A stretch of DNA of 64,000 nt from Camelus bactrianus (taxonomy: Eukaryota; Chordata; Mammalia; Artiodactyla; Camelidae), in contig NC_133554.1 of the NCBI RefSeq assembly GCF_048773025.1, positions 59,134,769-59,198,768 on the forward strand, given 5' to 3'. The notes below the pieces were generated by a model that was not told where the DNA came from, did no database searches, and was given only the letters and a program-made list of their open reading frames with translations. The position numbers and the translations under genes are program-made. Shown piece by piece: positions 21,632 through 34,929 of the stretch (positions are counted from its first letter, which is position 1; each line of letters begins with the position of its first letter).

Positions 21632-24600
21632 ATGGAAATGGCGCGAGCCCGGCGCGAAGCGGCGGCGCCCGCCGGGACGGCGGGGCATGGGACCCGGGGG
21701 CGACGGCAGGGCCGGCTGCAGCAGCAGCTGGGGAAGCGACGCTCGGCGCCGCGGCCGGGGCCGCGCAGGTGGGTGCAGGTCTCAGCGCACTGAAGACTCC
21801 CCGGGGCCTTTCCCGCGGCCGGCGGCAGCCGGGTGAGCGGAGGTGCGAGGGAGTCTACGGGGTGGCGCTTGCCACCTTCCAGGTGCCGTCAGTGCCGTCC
21901 TGGACGAGGTCCGGGAGCGCCTCGCCCAGGGTCCTGCGAGGAACCAGTTCAGGGACAGCCTCCGGGCTGGTGAGGACGAGAGCAGAGGTCGTGCTCCTTT
22001 GACCCGCACGCACCACAGCGGCCAGGGTGGCCTGTGAAGTTTCTTTGTCTAGGCCCAGCTTCGGCTTCTCTGGTTCTGCTTTTGCTTGACTTGGGATGTG
22101 TCTCACCCTCGTGTTCTCCTTCCCAGCGAAGAGAAGAAGAAAGTGGATTGCAAACCCAAGAACCAGGACGAACAGGAAATCCCTTTCCGGCTCCGGGAGA
22201 TTATGAGGATCCGCCAGGAGATGAAAAACCCCATCAGTAACAAGAAGAGGAAGAAAGAGGGTAATGTTCAGGCCCGTGCCGGGGGTAATAAAGCCTTATG
22301 TGTTCGAATCCATTTAATTGCCCAAGTGTTCAACGGCATTTCAGGCAGAGGAATTCGGCCAGGCCCCAGCAATCCGAGGAGCCTGCGGAGGACTGAGGGA
22401 AGGCTGGTGTCAGGGCTGGCGGCAGGTGGCAGTGTGGTTTCAGGTCAGGCTCCAAAAGGAGCCCCTGGCCTCATGGGCAGAGGTGGGAGTGTTGACTCCC
22501 CTCCCCTCTCCTTCCCAGGAGTGCTGGAGAGCCATCAGAGGGGATGGTAGATTCAGACTTAGTAGAAAAAAAAAAAAAAAATCGCTGTGTAACAAGTGAG
22601 GGAGTGAGGTTGGACACTGCAGGTCGATGAGGCTCTTGCAAGTGAGAAATGGTGGTCCCATGGACCAGAGGGCAGAAACGATGGTGGAGAGAAGTGGATG
22701 GTTTCCAGAGGTTATGGAGGGAATTGAGCAGACGCCCTGAGAAGTGCCCCCTTCCCCCAAGGCCAGGCAGGGTGCCCACCTGTCGGCCTCTGCCAGGGGT
22801 AACACCCTGGCTGCTGCGGAATGGAGTCCAGCGTGTTTGCGTTTTGTGTACATGTATAGGTGTTTGTTTTCCCAAATGTAGGGCTGATTTTGCAACAGTG
22901 GGGTTTTGTAATGTCTCTGTAAACCTTAGGCTTTCCGTTGAGGGTTAGATGGCTGCCAAAGGGATAGTGAAATGAAGAGTTGAGGACGGGGAGGGATAGA
23001 GGAGGTCGCTGGCCCAGGTGGGAGGGGGACATTCTGAATCGCACTCTACTGAATCAGCCCTTTTCCTGGTTAAGTTACTTAAAAGATAAAGGCTTACACA
23101 CTTGGTAAAATTAAACAGTTCTGAGCGGTATGAGGTGAGGGGTAGCCTCCGGCCCTGTCTCTGAGTCTTGCTCCCTCCCCGTCTGTCGTCTTGTGAGCCG
23201 TCCCAGAGGAAATAGTGTGTGTATTTTCACACATTCACTGTGTAAAAGCTGCACCTTAGTTCTGTGCGTTGTTTGGTGTCCTGGGTTTTCGCTTCCAGTG
23301 GATTTTGTAGATCCCTCCACATCCCTTCCCCAGCTCTGCCCTGCTCCTTGGCAGCGGAGCGGTGACGTCTCTGGGTGAACACGGGAATTCACTCATTCAG
23401 CCACCTATTGATGAACACTTAGGTTGTTTCTTGCTTCCTTTTCCAGCCGAGCTGCGGGGGACACCTATGGCCTGTCGGGGGCCCCGGGCTGGCGGCTCGG
23501 ATGCTTTTTAGCTCCCTCTTGAGCCTAGTCTGCCCTTCCTGTCGCCCCGGGAGGGGAGGTGAGCCTGGGCAGCCAGCCTGGCACCACCTGCTCCCTCCTC
23601 CCCTACGACCCGCCCTTCTGAAGTCTCCCTGTGTCCTCAGCCCAGGTGGCCTTTAGGAAGACGTTGGAGAAGGAAGCAAAGGGAGAGGAGCCGGACATCG
23701 CCGTCCCGAAGTTCACGCAGAGGAAGTGGGAGTCCGACGGCGCCTACGTGCGGCGCATGGAGCAGGAGGCCCAGCACGTGCTGTTCCTCAGCAAGAACCA
23801 GGCCAGCCGGCAGCCCGAGGCGCGGGCAGCTCCCCGGAAGGAGAAGTCAGAGCGGAAGAAGGCGTGAGTGGGGCTGGAGAGGTTGGGGGTCCAGCCGCGT
23901 GCACGACTGTCTCCTGCAGTGACAGCATCTTGTTGTGGGTGGGCACCCTTCTCCACCACGTGATTCAGGGAAAGCACAGACCTGGCAGTCAGCAGCGTTT
24001 CTCTCTGCACGGGACCTGCTTAACCTCAGCTCCAGCAAGGCTCTGAACCCACGGAACTCCAAAGGCCTGGTTTTGTCTGTGCCTTTCTCTGGAAAGCATC
24101 AGGGGTCTACGAGCTGAGAGAGGCCGAGGGCTGCTGTCCACGCAGGCCGGGTACAGGGAACCAGTAGCAGGTGGGGCTTGGTGCCCTCCCGGGAGGGCCT
24201 GCTGGCCGCTGGGGGATGTCGGTTTCCAGGGTTCACGTTTCACCTTAAAGAGCGTTGAAAGCCTATAGCTGTGTCATGTGCACACGTTCTGTGACCTCTC
24301 AGACTCGGCTGGTGGGAGAAGTGGAGACACTGGCACCTGCACCTGGGGGCTCACGGAGGTCGGAACCAGGAGGAAGCCCTCCGCGAGCTGCAGCTCCCCG
24401 GCCCACCTCTGCCCTCAACCCAGTCTCCACCTCCCTGAGCCTGCGGGTGGTGGCTGGGGTGGTGGTCTCAGCAAACAAGTGCTTTTGGAGATGCATTTTT
24501 ATCTTTTCTGCAACATTTTTTCCTCTTTTTTTGTGATGGAGGTACCCGGGATTGAGCCCAGGATTGCCTGCATGTTACACGTGTGCTCTGCCACTGAGTT

Positions 24601-25935
24601 GTTACCCGCCCCCCACTCACTGCAACTTTTGACATGAACCAGACCAAGCTTTCACCAGAAATTTCTGTAAAACTTGTGAACATTGGATTGTTTTCAGCTT
24701 TGTGGATTCTCCCTGTGTCTGAATCATACGTGTAGTCACATTAGCCAATGAAAACTCCAGCACAGCAGACGCATCCCGGGTACCACCCAAAGCCACAGTG
24801 ATCTCCAAAACTGTCATTGAACGTTGATTCCAGTCACATTAAGGGGCCATATCACATGTGCCACGTGCGGGGGCCCTTTAGACGCAGCAACACAGGTGAC
24901 ACTGGAGCAGGGGCCATCTTATGCACTGGGCAGCATTCCTGGCCTCCACCTGTGGGGGGCCAGGAGTCCCTCTCCAACCCCCTGCTTTGTGACACCCCAA
25001 AATGTCTCCAGACATTATCAGATGGGCCCTGGGGACATAGTTGTCCCCACTGAGGATTCCTGACTTGGAACCTTGGAGGGTCCTGCTGGGTTCAGTGCCC
25101 TCTCTGTGGGTTGTGGGGTGGTAGTGGGATGGGCTTTGGAGGCAGCCACCTGGGCTCTGCTGTGGGGCGTCCCTTGTGGGCAGGGGTGATCTCTGCCTCC
25201 TCCTGAGTCCAGTGAGATGAGAGGAGTGTGAACAGCCCTGCTCTCTTCCCAGGTTCCAGAAGCGGCGGCTGGAGAAGGCCCGGCAGAGGAGGGAGGAAAA
25301 GGCCGCAGAGAGGCTGGAGCAGGAGCTGCTCCAAGGTGCTCTTCCCGAGGCAATAGTCAGCCCTGGTTCTGGGGGCCGGGGTGGGGCGCAGGTGCCTGTG
25401 TCTCCCCGGGGTTGGTGGCTGGGCAGACAGTGGCGCCGGGTGCCAGGACTGCAGTGGTTGTCTCTGCCCCTCCAGATATGGTGAAGTTTGGTGAGGTCGT
25501 GCTGCAGCCCCCAGAGCTGACTGCCAAGCCCAGGATGAGCATGAGCAGGGGCCAGGTAAGCAGGGGCGGGGTGCTGGCCTGTTTGCCCCCTAGTGCTGCG
25601 TGGCCCAGGGCACAGGACCTGGGCCGCATTGTCCCTGGGCTCAGGGCCTTTGCTGTCTCCCCTCCCTCCTGCAGCTGTGCCTCCACCTCCCTGGCTCTGC
25701 TTCTCAGCCTGGCGGGAGAGTGCTGATGCTGGAGAAGTCCCTGAGCCCTGGCACCGCGTCCCAGCCCCAGAGCACCTCGCCAGCCCGGCAGCGGATCGTC
25801 GTGCAGGAGCGAGAGCGGGCCGTGCAGGCCTACAGGGCGCTAAAGCGGCTGCAGCGGCAGCAGCAGGGGCCTCAGCCATCGGGGTCGCCCCGGCCCGCTT
25901 CCAGGAAGACGCCAGAGGCACGCCTGCGGTGGTGA
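21632..25935 (+). CDS. CCDC137: CCDC137, coiled-coil basic nucleolar protein, complete
   Basis: CCDC137 (RaRF) is a lysine- and arginine-rich protein of the nucleolus and chromosome periphery, reported to retain retinoic acid receptor in the nucleolus. Six coding exons join in phase: 21632-21768, 22127-22260, 23641-23863, 25253-25335, 25476-25555 and 25708-25935, giving 294 aa (human 289). The best-conserved block is KNQDEQEIPFRLREIMR with KNPISNKKRKK, then AQVAFRKTLEKEAKGEEPDI and the charged helix of exon 4 (KRRLEKARQRREEKAAERL), which suits a coiled coil. The start is uncertain between ATG 21632 and ATG 21638, because the first 45 residues are poorly conserved. Donors are GTGGGT, GTAATG, GTGAGT, GTGCTC and GTAAGC. 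No canonical AATAAA lies soon after the stop. Confidence 0.93.
22287..22292 (+). promoter_or_regulatory. Intronic AATAAA in CCDC137 intron 2
   Basis: A canonical poly(A) hexamer starts 27 nt into intron 2 and is followed by a TG-containing stretch. If used it would give a transcript ending just after the conserved exon 2 block. Use is inference; the last normal exon shows no canonical hexamer nearby. Confidence 0.35.
24527..24614 (-). mobile_element. tRNA-Ala-derived SINE, diverged copy
   Basis: A shorter, more diverged copy in CCDC137 intron 3. The B-box complement reads GGATTGAGCC and the A-box region is altered, so it is probably older than the other copies. Confidence 0.7.
24895..25075 (-). 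mobile_element. MER5A-like hAT fossil
   Basis: Contains AAAATGTCTCCAGACATTAT and CCCTGGGGACATAGTTGTCC, the reverse of the MER5A body, in CCDC137 intron 3. Old and non-autonomous. Confidence 0.65.
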
Positions 25936-27389
25936 GGGGCCAGAGCTGCTGCCCCTGGGTCGGGCGAGACGGGCAGGTGCCTGTGGTCGAGTGTCCGTTC
26001 CCTGGAACACATCCTGGCCCTCAAGCTGGGGAGAGGGCTCCTGTTTTTTTCTCCGTAAAGATTCCTATTTCGTGAGTGACCATCTGTCAGGCCCATGTCT
26101 CACATCGGGTGTTGTGTGTCCCCTGAGCCCCTGTAGGTGGGGACGGTGCCGAGGCGGGATGTAGCCAGCATCGTTCCCCTGAGCCTAGCGTCGCTCACAG
26201 CTTTGTTCTGAACACACAGGTCCAGGCTGAGACAACCCAGGGCCGCTTTAGGGAGCGCTAGTCCCACAGTCCTGTCCCTTAAACGCCAGTTAGCTGTAGG
26301 CACTGCTGACGCAGGCTGACTAAATCAGCAGCTGAGGCTCTGCTGGACTTGGCAGAGCAGCTGGCCTAGGGCCGGGCCAGGCAGGCAGCGTGCACGCACG
26401 GGGCTGGGGCAGCACCTGCCCCGCCTCCACCTGCTCACAGGCGCTGCCGTCACAGCCCCTGCGGAGGCAGCTGGAGCCACACCAGCTTCTGTTCCGTGTG
26501 GAGACTGACGCCAGCCACACCGAGGTCTGGGGAGGGTGGCGGGCCCGTCCGCGAGGACGGGAACCCGGCCTGGGACTCCCTGTGGTTGGAGGGCCACGTG
26601 AGGCCCTGCCAAGGGCAAGGCCTGCTGAGGTGTGCTTCTCCCCCTGATGCCAGAGGAGGGCGCGCCTGGGCTCAGCATCCTGCCCAGATGTGGGTGCCGG
26701 CAAGAGAGCAGAGGTGAGGCTTTCAGGCAGTCCAGCATCGAGGGATGGAGTTGGGCTGTGCTTAACCCCGCTGGAGAAGAACAGCCCCCGGGCTCCCTCC
26801 CCGCTCGCAACAGCTCGGGCTCCTCCGGCTGGCAGAGGGGCGCAGACAGCTGGGTCAGGGCCAGGCCACGGCGCTGGCCGGGGCAGCCCTGCGTGATGAG
26901 TGTGGAGCTCTGTGGGCTCTTACCCTTCCCCGAGTTTGCGTTCTATGCAGTGGAGTTTATTTTCTAATTCAAAGATTTAATTGTGAAGCGGTGCCTAGAA
27001 TCAGGACCGTCGCCCTCTCAGGGGTGTATTTCCTGGTGGCAGGTGGTCCTGGCCCCTGCCTGGGGTGGCCAGGCGCTGGCTACCATGCAGTGCCCAGGAC
27101 TCGCCCCCGTCACGTGGCAGCTGGGGTGGGCGGCACGCCTCTTGCTTGGTGCTGGCATCCTTTTTAGGGCTCCAAGGTGGGCAGGGCAGCCAGAGCAAGG
27201 GGTGAGGGGGGTCGCTGAGAAACGCCTCTGCTTCCTGGACGCGTTGCAGGTGTGCTGTGGTTGTGGGGGTGAGGAAGCAGGTTTTGGTGAGGGAAGTTTG
27301 CCTCTGGTTACGTGAAATAGGGGAATTATGTCACCTCAGGCCCCTGCGAGAGTGTCCCTAAAACTGGCCAGCTCAGCCCAGGCTGGCTT

Positions 27390-27540
27390 TTCCATTGGAG
27401 ACGTCACCAGGCCAGGGTCACCCTTCAGAGCTGGACCCCAGGCTGGATGTCACCGCTCAGAAATGGAGCCCAGACTAGGGTTACTCCGAGACAGAGCCCA
27501 GGTGGGATCAACCATTCACGACGCCCAGCCCAGATTAACG
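27390..27540. repeat. Degenerate tandem repeat, about 30 bp unit
   Basis: About four diverged units, each roughly 29-32 bp and carrying a CCCAG-type core (CCCCAGGCTGG, GCCCAGACTAGGG, GCCCAGGTGGG, GCCCAGCCCAG). It lies in the spacer downstream of CCDC137. Confidence 0.5.
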
Positions 27541-30500
27541 GTGTTGACCTTAAAAATTAAATGAGCTCTTCAGCGAAAATGAGTCTGTTTGGAATGAGAG
27601 AAATTGCAGTTTGGAACAAGCAAACTGGCAAGTTGAAGACAAAGGGAGGGTCAGCCTTTATTAGGTTTTTGGAGGAAGTTGGAGGGCTGTGGCGGTTTTC
27701 CATCAGCTACAGTCAGCGGGCAGCTTGTTGCTGGCTTGAAGGAAATCTTTTTTGCTGCTGGGTCTGTGAGCTGTGGCGAGGGGTGCCAGAGCCCTCCCTT
27801 CGAGGCTTCCCGACCCCATTCTGATTTAACTTTCCTTTGTTCATTTCCACATTGCTCCCCTTGGATCAAGATATTTCTTGGAGAGCATCCCTGATCAGTT
27901 TTAGTAGAACTGAGTTTCGTCCCTCAGCGCCAGCCAGGAAGGACCTTTCCTGGATGGCATGTCCCACGTCAGAGGGAAGCGCATGGTGATTGGAAGCCAC
28001 ATGAAGCCACGTTTGAGTAACAAGGAAGGCAGAAAGGGGGCTTTCAGCAACTTTCACTCTGAAAGTCCTGCCTTGTGAAGGTCCAGGCATCAGCAGCCAT
28101 CTGAGGGCATCGAGCCGGCACTCTCTTCAGCGTGTCCTTTCTGCAGGGGGTTGAGAAGCAACAGGTACAAATTTTAAAATAACTGGGCAAAGCAGAATGA
28201 AAAGTAATAGGACACCCAATTTGTGTGATGGTTCCAAACCGTGGCGCTGGACCTGAAGGTAGCCAGCTGGACGAATCACGGGACCAGGGAGAGTCATCTT
28301 GTGTAACTGGGTTTCTGCTTCTCCAAAGGTGTTTGTCCGGGTGGTGTTTGCGATCTCGCAAATGCCCCCTTGTTCGGCAGGCAGGAAGTCGGGCTGCGTG
28401 GGTGTCTGAAACTGCGTCAGCCAGTGAGTCGGGTGCAGGTTGTTGGCTGCAGAGCTCCCTGACGCTAGGGGGAGATTTCTGATGTGCTCATTGGCGCTTA
28501 CTCTGACCCAAGCGGGAAAGGCCAGCTGGGTTTTGATGAGAACTGGCCAAACGACATAGACTTGAAACACTTGACCGATACAGTGCGTTTCCTGACAGCT
28601 CTGAAGCTCAGGGAGTGTTCCTTTCCCGTGGGATCTTAGCCACGGAGGCGGCAGTGGCCTGTCTCTGGAAAAGCTTCAGATGGAAAAGCGTTCAGTGAGA
28701 AAACACGCCAACCATTGCCAAGACATGCTTATACCCACGGGATGGTGGGCAGCTCTGTGAAACCCACTTGCCAAACCTCAAATGGCCCACCGGGCAATTT
28801 GGAGTGCCTGGGAGGGAGCAGTGTGGACTGTTTTTCTGGATTGTATTTTGGAAACATGACACCAACCCTGGATCCAACAATGCTGCATGATGTTTATCTG
28901 ATGTCATCTGCTGAGAATCCATTACTTGGGAAAGCAGCATGGACGTCTGCACACTGGTGCTGAAATTCACAGCAGCAGCGTGTCCACCTGCCCCTCATGT
29001 CCCCCGCAGTCTGGGCAGGAGGGCATGGCCTGTTCGCCCTGTGGGAAGGGCACCGAGCATCGCCGATCCAGGCTCTTTGTCCGTGGCTTGCCGAGCTTGG
29101 TTGGAGATCCAGCTGCTGGCATCGTCTCTGTGCCCCGAGGCAGGGCCGTTGTATAGTAGTGGGGCTGAGCCCTGAGAGTGGCATCAGGACCTACAGAGAC
29201 GGAGAGAAATTCATCCCCAGTCTGGAGGGTTGTTTCTCAGCGCCAATGAAGAGGGGAGCTTGGAAAAGCTCCTCATTCCTTGGAGTCCCGGCCCTGGGAG
29301 GTGGGAGGACATTGGGTGACTGAAGGTGCCTGCAGCGTCCTGGGTTCTAGCAGTCTTTCTCCCAGTGTGCTGGCCTCGTACAGCAGTGACAGGCTGGGAG
29401 AACTGCTGAGGTGACTCTGGGGAAGCTGGATATTTTCTTGGAATCATCTGGAGTGCAGGCTAATTGGTGTGCCAGAATAGCTAAGTCTGGAGTGCGCCTA
29501 GTTTTCCGTTCTGTTCTGATCCTTGTTAATGAACGTGGAGTTGAAGGCTGCCCTGGTGGGTTCCACATCCACTGGGAGACCAGAATTCTGAAAAACAGTC
29601 GAGTTGGCCTGTGATATTGTGATGTATAGTAGGTATATATTTGGTTTTCATCCCCATTTCTGGCCTAGAGCTCCTAAAACCCCTGGAATTTTCTGTGATG
29701 GGAGCAACAAAGGTGTCTCTTGTTGGGTGAATGGGTTGCTTTTGGACTCCACCTAAGGATGGGGGCTGGCTGCCAGGAGGACCAACCAGGTGATTAGAGG
29801 GTCTGAACTTTCCAGTCCCAGCTTCTCCCCACCACCCAGCCTCCAGGGAGGGGAGAGGGCCTGGAGGTCGGATTAGTGGTTTACTCAATCGTAAGACCCT
29901 AAAGGACAGGGTTTGGAGAGCTCCGGGTTGGCGGACATGGAGGTCTGGGGAGAGGAGTGCACTGGAGAGGGCCTGGGGCTCTGCCCTGTTGCTGTGTGTT
30001 GCCCTGTGTATCCTTCCACCTGGCTGAGTCGTGCTCTGTAATAAACCAGGGATCTAGTAAGGAACACGCCTCCCTGAGTTCTGTGGGCTGCTCTAGCAAG
30101 TACATTTGACCTGAGGAGGGGTCGGGGGAAGCTGATTTGTGGCTGGTTTTTCAGCACAGGTAACACCTGACCCCATGGGGCACTGGGCGGAACAGGTCTC
30201 CCTGACGATGAAAGCTGTCCCCGACTTCTCATGGGTCATCAGCGACGTTACATGCTGTCAGCATTTACCCAACGCAGGGGGGCGGGGTGCCGCCAGAAAC
30301 AGCCAACCCCAGGCCATGGGGGGCATCCTGTCCTGTGGGGAATCCTGGAAAGTACAAAATCTTGCCTGAGAACCAAAAAAGAAATACAAAAAATGAAATG
30401 AAAATAAAACCCTCAAGAGCCAACAAAACAAAAAATTAAATGTTCTTGAAATTTTTAAAGCCTATAACATTTGGCCTAGGAAAACTGATTTTAATGGGGG

Positions 30501-31796
30501 GGAGGTCAGTGGCCATAAAAGAAAAATCAGTAGAAACAATGACATACATGTTTGTGTTTCATATCCAAACATCACTCCCCTGTGGGTGCCACCTGCCACG
30601 GCCCAGGTGGAGCTGTTGGCAGACTTGTGTGCCGCCCAGGGGACTGGCTTTGTGATGCCCAGGATATTCAGCCACCAGACATGCCTGTTACCTGGGTCAC
30701 AGTGTCAATGCTGTGTTTTAAGGGGCTCCTTTCACATGGTCAGCCCCTTTTTGTTGCAAAATGGAAGAACAGTTTGGGAAGCCTTAAGGAATTTGCTGTC
30801 TCAGCTTCCCCTCCTGGGTCTCACAGATGCTAATAAAAACAGGGCATTAATGAACAGGAGGATGGAGAGGCCCAGGGGAGAGTCCAGGGACTTGTCTCAA
30901 CACAGTAGAAAACTTTACAGGGCTGTCGAGACATGAGACGGACAAAGCACGGAGAGGGGGCGGGAGGGCACGGGACTCGGGGCAGGGTGGGAATGTTTGG
31001 GCGGTTGTTAAGAAACGTGATGAATACAACAGACATTGACAGGGTTAAAGCAAAGCTTCTTATAGAGTGCTGCCTAGGCTGGGCAGCCAAAGGGGCCTTC
31101 TGCTGGCCCCCAACATTAAAGGGCCCCAAACAAGTCCACTCCGTTTACCCCATTTTGGAGAAATTTAAAGGCCAGAAGGCAGAGACTGCACTGAGAAACC
31201 CAACCAGCAGCCGCTTGGGGTGACAGTTAAGTCAATCAACCAAGGTGAAGCTTGTACCTGACTGGCTGGGGGACGTTCCCACACCTGGTCTTGTAAAACA
31301 GGGCGTGTAGCTCTGCCCTTCAGGACATGCTAAGTGGGGACCAGTGAGGCTGGCTCAGTAGGAGCTGGGGTGCTGGCCCTGGGCGGAGTCTGGACTGGGG
31401 CTCATGGCAAGAGCCCGTGAGCACCTGCCACGAGGGCTGCTGGGACCTTGGATGAGGGAGCTTCCACTCGGGGGGTGTCTGCTGCCTTGCTCCCTGACCC
31501 AAGTTAACGCCGCCCCGATGGCTGAAGGCTGTGAAACGATCTTCAACGCTGAGAAGGCTACAGTGTCTGGGACGGTGTCAGAGAAACGCTCTAACGGGGA
31601 CAGCGGTGCTCAGAGCTGTCCCATGCACAGATGGCAGTGGACGTGGTTTACAGCAGCCCACGCCGGCCAGGGACTGCAGGCGGAGCCTCTTCGCCCGGGG
31701 CTGCCTGGATCTGCACAAGGTGATGCTGGGTTCTGCTGTCACTTGGACAGGGCCCTGTAGACAGTTCATTAAACTGTCTCAAATCACTGATATTTA

Positions 31797-31951
31797 AAAA
31801 CTCGATTTTTTTTTTTTGCAGGGGGAAGGTAATTAGGTTTACTTATTTGATTTTGCAGTGGCAGTACTGGGGATTGAACCCAGGGCCTCAGACATTCTAG
31901 GCATGTGCTCTACCACTTGAGCTACACCCTCCCCGCTAAAACTCGATTTTT
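31797..31951 (-). mobile_element. tRNA-Ala-derived SINE with target-site duplication
   Basis: The SINE body spans about 31808-31936 in reverse orientation. It is flanked by a perfect 14-bp duplication AAAACTCGATTTTT at 31797-31810 and 31938-31951, the mark of L1-driven insertion. Confidence 0.85.
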
Positions 31952-34929
31952 CTTTCACTCATTTTTAACAACCAAGTGAATTATCTTTAACATACTGTTA
32001 CATACTTACATTTTACGTGAGTAACATATACAGATTTTATGTAAACGCTTTATATAAATAAGAGGACCCATCTACACGTCATAAGCATTTACGTTTCGTA
32101 TACTTTTAAGCATCTGGGCATCTCTAAGTGAAGCCACACCCGGTGGCATCCAGGGCCTCAGGCAGGCCACAGAGAAAAGGCAGCCCACCGGCACCTGCAC
32201 CCAGTTCAGTTTCCATCAGGAGACGGCAGAGCAGAGGCACAAAGCCTGACCCTCCACTTAAGAATGTGCTGGACTGCCTGTAACCAACCTCATGTCTTGG
32301 GTGAAGTGGTGGCTCGACAGTCATCTCTGCTCCCCGGAGGTCTGTCTCACCATGGGTGCTGGCGCAGCCCCCTCCTCTCGGCCTTGGCTGGCCCTCTGGA
32401 CACAGGTTCTCTGCTGTGTACCTCCGGTCTGGATTCCTGCTCTGGCCACCCCTGCTATGGAAAACTGTGCTCCATGCCTGCTTGGCGTCTAGGGCCAGCA
32501 GGAGGCAGTCTTCGCTGACACCTGGGAGGCCCCTACTGCACCCCCAAACCAGTCTGGGAACTCCGTACTTGGAGATGTGAGTGCTGACCTCACGGGCCCT
32601 GTGGCACCCACGTGGAACTCGGGGTCCAGGGTGGGCTGTGTGGGCAAGTGTCCCAGGTGCTGCTCCCCTCCCACTGGAGGAAGTACCTGCCCCAGTGTCT
32701 TGGGGGGGGGTGTGCGTCGGGGATGACAGAGCCCCTGCCTCCTGGAGCCACGTCTCTGCTGCTCCTTCTTTGTTTAGATCCTGGCACTCTCTAGGCCCAG
32801 AGCCAAGACAGAAGCCCAACAACAGCAGAGCACCCCAACAGCAGGGGCAGGGACGTCCACCCTACTGGACACACCAGTCTACAAGGTGTGCCAATAAGTT
32901 GGGAGCCTGCTACTTCCTATATGAGGCTGTCTCTCAAGGTGGCCTGACCTGTGTGTCAGCCTCGGGGCCGGAGGGAAGGCAGCCCTCTCCCTGAGATGAG
33001 ACACCCTTCTTTCTTGGTAGGAAACCGCTCTGACCACCGCGTCATTCTCAGGTGTCACTCTGCTGGAATCCGCTTGAAAACCCAGGGATGCTGAGGCGCA
33101 GGTGGGGGCGGTCCTGCGGGCACTCCCATCACTGGGGGGGCCCCTTGGAGCTGTCTCCCAGGCCCGCCCCTCCCCGTCCTTGGTGTCCCCCTGAGCTGTC
33201 TTGGCCGCTTCCTGGGCACCAGGCACAGCCCCCAGGAGCCTTGGTGCGGGGCGTGGGAGGTGGGGTTTGCGTGTCATCTGTGTGGCCCGTTAGTCTGAAG
33301 CAAGGCTTGGTGGGAACCAGAGCCCTGGCTGCCCCGGGGCTCGCCACCTGCTGCTGAACAGAGTGGGCATGGGGACAACCTGGTGGGCTGGCTGGGAGGG
33401 AAGTCGGTGGGAAGCAAGGCCTGCAGAAGGCTTGGCAGAAGGAAGGAGGGCTCAGGGCAGCCATGGTCCAGGAGCCAGCAGTTCCGGGCCTGCCCAGCCC
33501 CTGCGGTAACGAGCCGTTCAGGTGATCCTATGAACAAGGACACTGAGTCTGGGTGGGCCCCTCTGGTGGCCAACCTTGGGAGGTGAGGTGGAGGTCTAGT
33601 GGGACCCCAGCATTCAGAAGGTCACCTGCCACCGGGGCAGAGTGTGGGGTGTGTGCAGGTGGCAGGTCCTGCAGGGAGAGTGACCAGCCCTGCAACACGA
33701 CGACAGTGAGAACTGTGGGCTCAGAGCCCAGGGAACAGACGTTCCGGCGGCTGGCACTCCCACCAGGCCAGGTATGGGGCGTCCCCGCCAGGGCTCCGAT
33801 CACCACTCCGGCCTCACCGTGCAGCCCCACGCCCCGGGCTCCCGCTCAGCCAGCCGTCCTCGCCCCCAGATCGTGGGAAACCCGCTTGTTGGGTCCTTCA
33901 GGATGGCTGCGCCCAGACGGGCCCTCAGAGGACGTTTACTGCGACCGAGGGCTGCCTCTCACGGTGACTAGGGGAACGGGAGCCCAGACGGCGTGAGGTG
34001 TCCCCGTCTGTCCCCTCTGGGCCTGGACATCCCGCCTTGCAGTCAGGAGGGGGTGAGGCCACGGCACAGCCGCAGGGGTGGTCCTAGAGACCTGCGGTGC
34101 TGGGGCCCTGCGGCCGCGTGGGGTTGGTGAGAGCCACGCGCGCTTTCCGGAGGCCCCCTGAGGCCCCCCAGGGTTCGGCATTAGCTCCTCAGCAGTGCCA
34201 CCTGCACCAGCCTCATTTCAGAGAATCCTGCTTTAAAACACACCCACACTGAAACAGAAGGTTAACTGGAGCCCGGCCCTGGCACTGGTCAACATGGTGG
34301 TACGGGTCAGGGGCTGGTGCTCCCAGAGCTGGTCCCGGGCTCCCGCTGGCGTTGACTGTGTCTGGGAGGCTCAGCCACAGCTGAGGGCGTTCTTGGAACA
34401 CTTTAAGGTCTTGCCCAGGCTCTGCTTGGCGCCCTGGAATTGGGGATGTCTGGCAGCCAGTCACCGTGCATCCCCCGAAGTCTCCATGGATCAATCTCAG
34501 GAGGGAGACCGCTGGCACCCACAGCTGCTTGGTGGCACGCGGGACCACGGAGCAGGACGGGCGATTTGCACAGTGAGCCTGAGGCGGCGGCATGGGCCGT
34601 GGACAGCCAACAGGCAATCGGGAACCTTCCCAACCGGGAGGCCTTCCACTTCAGCTGGGGAGGAAGAGACTTGAGCCCATGTCACCCTGCAGCATGTGTA
34701 GGGCTTGCTTGGGCACCATTTACAACCTCTGCAGGAACAGAGCTCCCCCTGCAAAGGGGCCAGCTGGAAGCCATGAGGAGGATGAGGGCCAGGGCTGGGG
34801 GTCTGCACAGAGGGTGTGAGACAGCAGAGCCCTGAGTTCTTCACAGCCCACCGAGCCAGCCTGCCAGCTGAGGTGGAGAGGCTGTTGTACACAACTCACA
34901 ACCACACTCAGAAGCAGAGGGTATCTTAC

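Larger units (their letters stand above)
25936..34900. other. CCDC137-ARL16 spacer, gene-poor
   Basis: About 9 kb with no exon I can support on either strand. The first few hundred bases must include the CCDC137 3' UTR. Inside are a degenerate 30-bp-unit tandem repeat (about 27390-27540), an A-rich stretch (30365-30440) and a tRNA-Ala-like SINE with target duplication (31797-31951). The open frames in the stretch are GC-driven or short and match nothing I know. Confidence 0.6.

Noticed and set aside
24878-25921. 347-codon open frame on the minus strand
   Set aside because: Opposite CCDC137 exons 4-6 and a MER5A-like repeat; not protein-like.
29985-30130. Possible LTR-like 3' end with an AATAAA
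   Set aside because: A vague resemblance to an old LTR end from memory, too diverged to name or bound; left unassigned.
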